Source: Pristionchus mayeri (Eukaryota; Nematoda; Chromadorea; Rhabditida; Neodiplogasteridae). Taken from it: a stretch of DNA of 64,000 nucleotides. The translations under genes were made by a program, and so were the position numbers. The notes under the pieces are model-generated. The model saw only the letters and a list, made by a program, of their open reading frames with translations, was not told the DNA's origin and searched no databases. Location: contig BTRK01000002.1 in NCBI GenBank assembly GCA_036245805.1, forward strand, positions 34,268,661-34,332,660. Reading direction: 5' to 3'. Of the stretch, positions 58,491 to 64,000 are shown one piece after another. Each line of letters opens with the position of its first letter. Within the stretch, counting starts at the first letter, position 1.

Positions 58491-59515
58491 TATCACGAGA
58501 GAATCGAGCTGAACCAGGGAATGGAGGAAAAAGCGTCAAATGTGATCAAACCGGTTTTGGGCATCATGAGTCATGCCAGACCACCCCGCGAAGTCTCATT
58601 GTGCACACTTCATTTTGGGGCTCCCTACGCCGGGCATGATCTCGTCGGTTTTCACTTTGAGAGCTCGTATCCCGGTTAGAGTGAAAGATAGAGCAAAATT
58701 TACCTCTGAGGGACCACCACTCATTTTTCAAGCTCTATCGATATATCTTAGTCATATTCTCTGAAAGGTAGTTTGAACAGTGCTACAGTGTTGGCTCCTT
58801 TTCTCGAAAGTGTAGGCAAAGGCGCAGCTAAAATTTGCATAGTTTGTGCAGTTTGTCGAGGGTTATCGAATGAGTGGCTTGTCATGAAAATACCTGGGGG
58901 AGAACATGAGTTATGCCCCTTTTACTTTCCAGGATCATTTGAAGTTATTTTTCAACATGAAAATGATAGGAAACCAGATCATTCTTGGCGAAGAGGGCAA
59001 TGAGAGCGGTCTGAATGCATTATCTTATGGAGTAAAATTGTTTCAAATCATCCTGGAAAGTAAAATTGGCATAACTCATGTTCTCCCCCAGGTATTTTCA
59101 TGACAAGCCACTCATTCGATAGCCCTCGACAAACTGCACAAAATATGCAAATTTTAGCTGCGCCTTTGCATACACTTTCGAGAACATGAGCCAACACTGT
59201 AGCACTGTTCAAACTATCTTTCAGAGAATATGACCTAGATAGTTCGATAGAGCTCGAAAAATGAGTGGGGGTCACTCAGAGGTCAATTTTGCTCTATCTT
59301 TCACTCTAACCGGGATACGAGCTCTCAAAGTGAAAACTGACGAGATCATGCGCGGCGTAGGGAGCCCCAAAATGAAGTGTGCACAATGAGACTTCGCGGG
59401 GTGGTCTGGCATGACTCATGATGCTCAAAACCGGTTTGAACACATTTGACACTTTTTCCTCCATTCCCAAGAATGGGAAATTCAGCTCGATTCTCTCGTG
59501 AGAGGCGTGATATGA
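58480..59515. repeat. Palindromic element 5 (1.04 kb foldback)
   Basis: The left end has atatcacgcctatcacgaga and the right end tctcgtgagaggcgtgatat. The arms are about 465-475 bp with a spacer of roughly 100 bp near 58,945-59,045. Matching landmarks include ggcatgatctcgtc / gacgagatcatgcg, ctaaaatttgcat, and ttcatgacaagccactcatt with its complement. It shares its termini and interior words with palindrome 4. It abuts the coding-like exon ending at about 58,484. Confidence 0.95.
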
Positions 59516-60549
59516 GCCCGTTCGCCTTCATTTTACTCTCAGAGTCGTCGTTGGCTCCAGAAGTCGTCACGTCGAAAACTGGCTTTCGCGTATATCATCT
59601 CTCCGGAAAGTGCTAAAATTACGCTAATTTGGTTTCCGGGGTAGAATTTCATGCTGGTTACGCCTGTATACTTCATTTTCTCGAATTATTAAAATAATTT
59701 TTAAAAATTCAACTTTTCGAAGACTCAATTACGAGACGAGTGAGTTATATGGTTGGAACCGCCGTGACGAGCGGATTCAGAATCCCAATTTGTATTCACT
59801 TTCACCTTGCGGTTTTCGAGATTGAAGTGAAAATGTCTCTTCAAATGGGCTAGCAATGGGGAGAGAAAGTGGGATGGTGTGAAAGAACGGATTTTAAATA
59901 CGTTAAATTTAACGGTTTAACGGATCCGTTAAATTTTCATTTAACGCCCATCCCTGGCCTACAATTACCCCAAAACACATTGTTACAGAAAATCGAGTTT
60001 TTTTGCTGTCCCTGCCTTTGCTCGATTCTTATACACACGGACTCATATCTGCTTGTCCAATTCATTTGTCTCCCACTCGCACATCCTTTTGTGGAATATC
60101 GCATTATTTGCGCATATGTTTTGTGTTTAGATAAAATGCTTAGCATTACTGATCCCTTATCATCTGCAGAAGTGTTCGGCTCTCATTTTATGTTGTACTT
60201 GTGTTGCAATCATCCATCCACTGGCGGCCTTACTCTCTACTTCTGGCTTAATATGAGCGATAGAATATGCTGAGTGCAGCCGATAATTTTGTAGAAAACC
60301 TAAGGATGTTTACGTTATATAGTTCTGACTGTGGTTACACTAGGACAGAGAGAGTTGTGATAGGGACTATTGTTAGAGAACGAAAAAATCCGCATTTCCT
60401 ACTTTCCCTCCTGAGTATGTTAATCTCTTGTGAAACAGCAAGCACAGCCGAATAATAACAAATGGTGTCAATATCTTATTGTGATATCAAATACTTCAAA
60501 AAATTAAAATAGTGTGGACGCCGAATAAGCAAATAAATATCGTCGATTA
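59516..60549. other. Intergenic DNA with GTTAAAT palindrome cluster
   Basis: No gene is supported. At 59,893-59,945 the words cgttaaatttaacg (59901-59914) and ttaacggatccgttaa (59917-59932) are perfect palindromes within a run of gttaaat/atttaac words. Confidence 0.55.
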
Positions 60550-61899
60550 TCAATTTCCTTTGCTGCTCTTGATGATCTCTTTGATTTCATCTGATGTCAT
60601 GGCAACATAAGTCACGACTGAATCGACGATCTTCACTTCGCATTTATTAAAGGCTGTAATGTCACTCTTGGGTGTAGAAACAACTTTTTTTTATTCACAA
60701 AACTCACATCTATATGCCGGGAGATCCACTCCGCACGCGAAGAAGCAAGTACACGGAGCGAATTTTCCTAAAAAAATATACAAACAAATATGGAGAGATA
60801 CACCCCGTCTTGGCCATGCGAGAACACAGTGCACGACCAGAGGTACTTTAGTCAGATTCCATCTGGAGTTCATAGACCTATCAGACCTTCCCAATCTAAT
60901 GAAGACTGCCAATTATCTAATTTAGCTGCGTCACTCTGGTAGGTTGTCACAGTAGATCAGCATCAATAAATTAGTAATAATGCCAAATATGTAAAAATGC
61001 CGCTGATTCGGTTATTTTTACAACCGACAATGGACAACAACAAACCTTCTAAGCTCTGCAGCTTATCCGCACCTGCAGCAGCTTCTCTGATCCTCTCATC
61101 GAGAATCGAGAATACCTGTGGGAATATTGAATAAATGTGTGCATACGTTCAATCTTGTGTGTGCTTTAGTGATGCCAAATCGGCGCGCGCTCTCCTCGTT
61201 TCACACGATCTCTCACCGGTCAGACAGAGCGAACGAGTGTGTGAAACGAGGAGAGCGCGCGCCGATTTGGCATCACTAGTGTGCTTCTTCGCAATTGTAT
61301 GGTTGTTTACCAATTCTCTACTTAGCCCTCAACGAAATATTTGTATTACCTTATTCTCCACTTCTGCAAACACCTCGTATCGATTATTGCTTTGTTCGTA
61401 AAGTTGATAAATTGCACTTAGGAGCTCCTGAAATATACAAATAGGCATGAGAAAACAACATTGCGTTTGCAATATTAAAAAATAAGTATTTTGAACATTT
61501 GAGGCAATGACGAGGTCAGCTTTAATCTTGAAAGTTCTGATCTATATATAATACTCCGCATTTTCACTTACTTTTGCGACGATCTTTGCATACTTTGGAC
61601 GCGTCGACCGTTCGAGGGCATTTTTAATCCAAAATGAAAACATTGATGTCGTTCACATGAAATATACGGATTCCAACCTCATTATGGTATGACTTTCCAA
61701 ACTCCCTTCCAATCATTTGAAATTTGCGTTCATTGTTGGCGTATTGGTCCTTCATAATAGTCTACAAATGTTCATTTTTGTGCCTTATGCAAAGACAGTC
61801 GTGAGTAAACAAGCTTACTTTTATGCGATCGGAGAGGGCATTTGTTTCCTCGTCGTCTAACAATGACAACACTTTTAGAAGGATTGAATTGACGCCCAT
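60550..61899 (-). CDS. Unidentified small helical protein, 7 exons, 165 residues
   Basis: Exons in transcript order: 61899-61819, 61761-61678, 61592-61572, 61427-61350, 61115-61046, 60767-60708 and 60653-60550; 498 nt with agreeing phases and good donors such as gtaagc, gtaagt and gtgagt. The start ATG follows an attgtag acceptor eight bases upstream, which fits cis- or trans-splicing to the 5' end. The body is charged and helical (MGVNSILLKVLSLLDDEE; ELLSAIYQLYEQSNN; DERIREAAAGADKL). Then comes a short Cys-rich stretch (PCTCFFACGVD) and a C-terminal part, CEVKIVDSVVTYVAMTSDE. The third exon is only 21 nt and is the least certain. I do not recognise the family. Intron 4 carries a 108-bp MITE. 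Confidence 0.6.
61169..61276. mobile_element. 108-bp MITE with 38-bp perfect TIRs, TA-flanked
   Basis: The ends are gtgatgccaaatcggcgcgc and its exact complement; the 38-bp arms match fully around a loop of about 32 nt. TA flanks both sides (61167-61168 and 61277-61278), as for Tc1/mariner-type MITEs. It sits in intron 4 of the minus-strand gene. Its GC-rich arms contrast with the surrounding DNA, and the perfect arms suggest a young insertion. Confidence 0.9.
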
Positions 61900-62460
61900 G
61901 CTAAACACTACAATTAATACATTAACAATAATATGTGAAATCAAAATAATATTGTGAAGTGATCAATAATTTTCTAGCACGATATGTGACGAGATGATAA
62001 AGTTGCACTGATTGTTTATTTCAGGAAAAATGATAGGCTATGTATAGTAATTGAGTAAGTAAGGGAAAACACTATCGTCTGGTTCCTCCCCGTTCTATTG
62101 ATGAGAAGGAAAAGCTGGTGCATTAGTCATCATTCCATCTCATCGCCATTTCCTTAACAATCTAATTTGAGGTTGAATCATTCTATTTCTTTCTCTTAAA
62201 TTTTTCGTACAGCTCTCTTCCCAACAGATGCGTCATTCCCCCTTCATATGCACACTTTGCCTTCCTATCCCGACAATTATTTCATCATGTCTAGGCAATA
62301 GTTTCGAGTTTTGATTTTGTTTTGATTTGAATTTTGATTTTGCCAATATGATCAAGCACATTATGCGTTGGAGGCTACCAGGCTAGCAGAGTAGGCAGAC
62401 ACTATATAGTGTAGATAGGGACACGTACCGGGTATCATTTTCCACTTTTTTCTAGAATCA
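61900..62460. other. Divergent intergenic region
   Basis: It separates the starts of the minus-strand gene at 61899 and the plus-strand gene at 62461, so it should hold both promoters. A tttgattttg word repeats near 62,310-62,345. Nothing else is seen. Confidence 0.5.
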
Positions 62461-63449
62461 ATGGAGATTCTGCATGCACTGATTTCGTCGAATGAAATAT
62501 CAGAGAATGGAACCAATCTACCAACAAAAGCAAGGAAGCAAATCGCGGTAAGGAACTAATATCACTCTCCTTCTCTATATGTCTATCAGAACACATATTT
62601 CGACTTCTTGTTCTCCTTACTAATAATCAAAAACAATTATCCAAAAATTTGTTTAGGATGTAAGCGATCGATTAATCGATTACAATTATAAGGATTGATT
62701 TTCATGTTAATTAAACATTTTATAGTGGGTTTTTATTAATCTAGTCCTTACAGCGCCTCTCACGACGCGAATACACGGCTGACACCCATTCAAATGTGCA
62801 CAGGTGGATTAAGAGATGGGATGGGCACGTTTCTGCAAACGTCAGAGAAGTTCGTTTCTAAGTCAGCATTTGTTAGTTAGTTAGTTTGTTTTACCAGAGC
62901 GTGTCACTGTAAAATTACAAATGTTCTGTGTCCAACAGGGTAAATAAATTCTAGTATGCATTCCTTCAGACGCTTTCCCTCCTCTGGAGCCTCACTTACG
63001 AACAATTCCTCACTGTGACAGCTAAGGCAGTGCTCTTTTAAAATAATTACATTTCATATTGTCCGCTATACTGAATTGAGGATACCATATTTATCAAAAA
63101 AACCGTAAATAACAGGTCTCTGAACTTTCCGCACAGCAGCTGCTTCGAATGGCTAATTTTCTTTTAGCACTGAAGGATGACAATGTCCAAGATATGAAAG
63201 GTGAGCAAATCACGAATTTAAATGGCAACAACATTTTGTAAACAACTAGCAACCATTGAATAACCATTACATCCAAAATAAATTAAAATATAAATATTTG
63301 CAGCATCTGATGACCTCAAAGGTATTCCATTCGCTTTCTTCGGTAGGATGCTCGCCGACGAGCTGAAGGCTCTCATTCCTGCTATCCCGCCAGCACCACG
63401 TACTCATCTTGACCACCTGGCTTGGTGGGCTCGTCTACTCGACAGCTAA
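62461..63449 (+). CDS. Unidentified small protein, 3 exons, 105 residues
   Basis: Exons: 62461-62547, 63116-63200 and 63304-63449; 318 nt. The first codes MEILHALISSNEISENG and ends at gcg/gtaagg. The second begins after aacag with VSELSAQQLLRMANFLLAL. The third follows tttgcag and reads IPFAFFGRMLADELKAL, then a proline-rich turn and a WW pair (HLDHLAWWARLLDS) before TAA. Phases agree. It looks like a small helical protein without signal peptide or membrane segment. Intron 1 is 568 bp and contains a possible retrotransposon tail. No family recognised. Confidence 0.6.
62756..62950 (+). repeat. Possible non-LTR 3' fragment in an intron (weak)
   Basis: A short stretch codes RWIKRWDGHVSANVREVRF-like sequence followed by a ttagttagttagttt run, resembling the C-terminus and simple-repeat tail of RTE-type elements. 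Similarity is weak and short. Confidence 0.25.
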
Positions 63450-64000
63450 AACCGCAGTTAATTATGGCTTGCTCAAGAATTTCTAATCATCATAATGTTA
63501 TGTATCTATCAAAACATTTTTTTCGAAAATTATTCTGTTCTGGTTGTTGGAAAATATTTATTTCTGGAAAATGCACATTGTATATCTATCAATCGGATAG
63601 CTCATATTCGGGATAGATAGAGGTCATATGATTGCATATTCTTGAATCATACTGAATTAGTAGATCATTTGTATTGAGACGGTCGTCTTGTAGAAAACTG
63701 GTAACAGCTCTCTCCTCCATTCCCAGTAATATTGCAATAAGGAATTTGTGACCGTAACAAGGCAAATCGGAAAAATTGAGCAATATCGGGAATAGTTCAC
63801 ATCTAAAAGCAATTAGTCCTGACAATATTGACTCGAGTTGATCTGGAGTGCACGAATCCACTTGCAACTGCTGAACGTGACCCACTAAATTCTAGTAAAT
63901 TTTTATAGATGTTCAGTCAACAATCTCTCTGTGCATCTGCTCAGCCACTGTCGAGTCAGCGATTCTGTGCACGTACAGATGACAGTGTGAGTCAACACTA
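63450..64000. other. Right end of window
   Basis: Convergent 3' ends of the 62461 gene and the minus-strand partial gene lie here, followed from 63,885 by an intron of the latter that leaves the window. No other feature seen. Confidence 0.5.
63589..63884 (-). CDS. Last exon of a gene starting beyond the window
   Basis: The exon begins after a gaatttag acceptor with two bases of a split codon and runs 97 full codons to a TGA at 63589. It reads HVQQLQVDSCTPDQLESIL, then a hydrophobic CELFPILLNFSDL, LIAILLGMEERAV and the C-terminus TSIYPEYELSD. No ATG opens the frame, which fits a terminal exon. Family not recognised. Confidence 0.5.

Noticed and set aside
61762..61944. Upstream start giving a signal-peptide-like N-terminus (ISHIIVNVLIVVFS)
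   Set aside because: That frame would begin at a TTG codon, and an attgtag acceptor lies between it and the ATG at 61899.
1..64000. Telomere repeats, rRNA or tRNA genes
   Set aside because: No ttaggc arrays and no recognisable rRNA or tRNA structure were seen.

Overview
This window reads as nuclear DNA of a nematode, most likely a rhabditid or diplogastrid. The support is many short introns with gt...ttttcag borders, two F-box-like genes with nematode-style architecture, a TEX264-like pair with compact introns, mariner, RTE and other non-LTR remains, and low GC intergenic DNA. The assignment is an inference; no rRNA, tRNA or organelle marker is present.

Layout. Positions 1 to about 32,783 are one tandem array of a 32-bp unit, roughly 1,024 copies, running off the left edge. 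It is organised into long-range repeated blocks and three variant domains, and has a degenerate right border. From 32.8 to 42.1 kb lie two unidentified multi-exon genes on the plus strand whose spans hold three very long palindromes (1.3 to 2.4 kb), a 253-bp MITE-like element, a decayed mariner inserted into palindrome 2, and a 744-bp TIR element inserted into palindrome 3. From 42.7 to 43.9 kb is an F-box-like gene. From 44.7 to 50.1 kb is a head-to-head pair of TEX264-like genes with identical exon lengths. From 50.5 to 56.0 kb are three non-LTR retrotransposon remnants around a second, C-terminally shortened F-box-like gene. From 57.2 to 59.5 kb are two related palindromic elements, one interrupting a coding-like Cys-rich exon. 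The last 3.5 kb hold a minus-strand small gene with a 108-bp MITE in an intron, a small plus-strand gene, and the last exon of a minus-strand gene that starts beyond the window.

How the parts fit. There is no operon-like pathway here. The recurring theme is foldback DNA in introns. The two genes between 34.2 and 42.1 kb would carry kilobase-scale hairpins in their pre-mRNAs, which makes them candidates for dsRNA processing. The two duplicated gene families (TEX264-like and F-box-like) give two independent paralogue comparisons within 13 kb. All gene models were built by hand from splice signals and frame continuity, without transcript data or database search.
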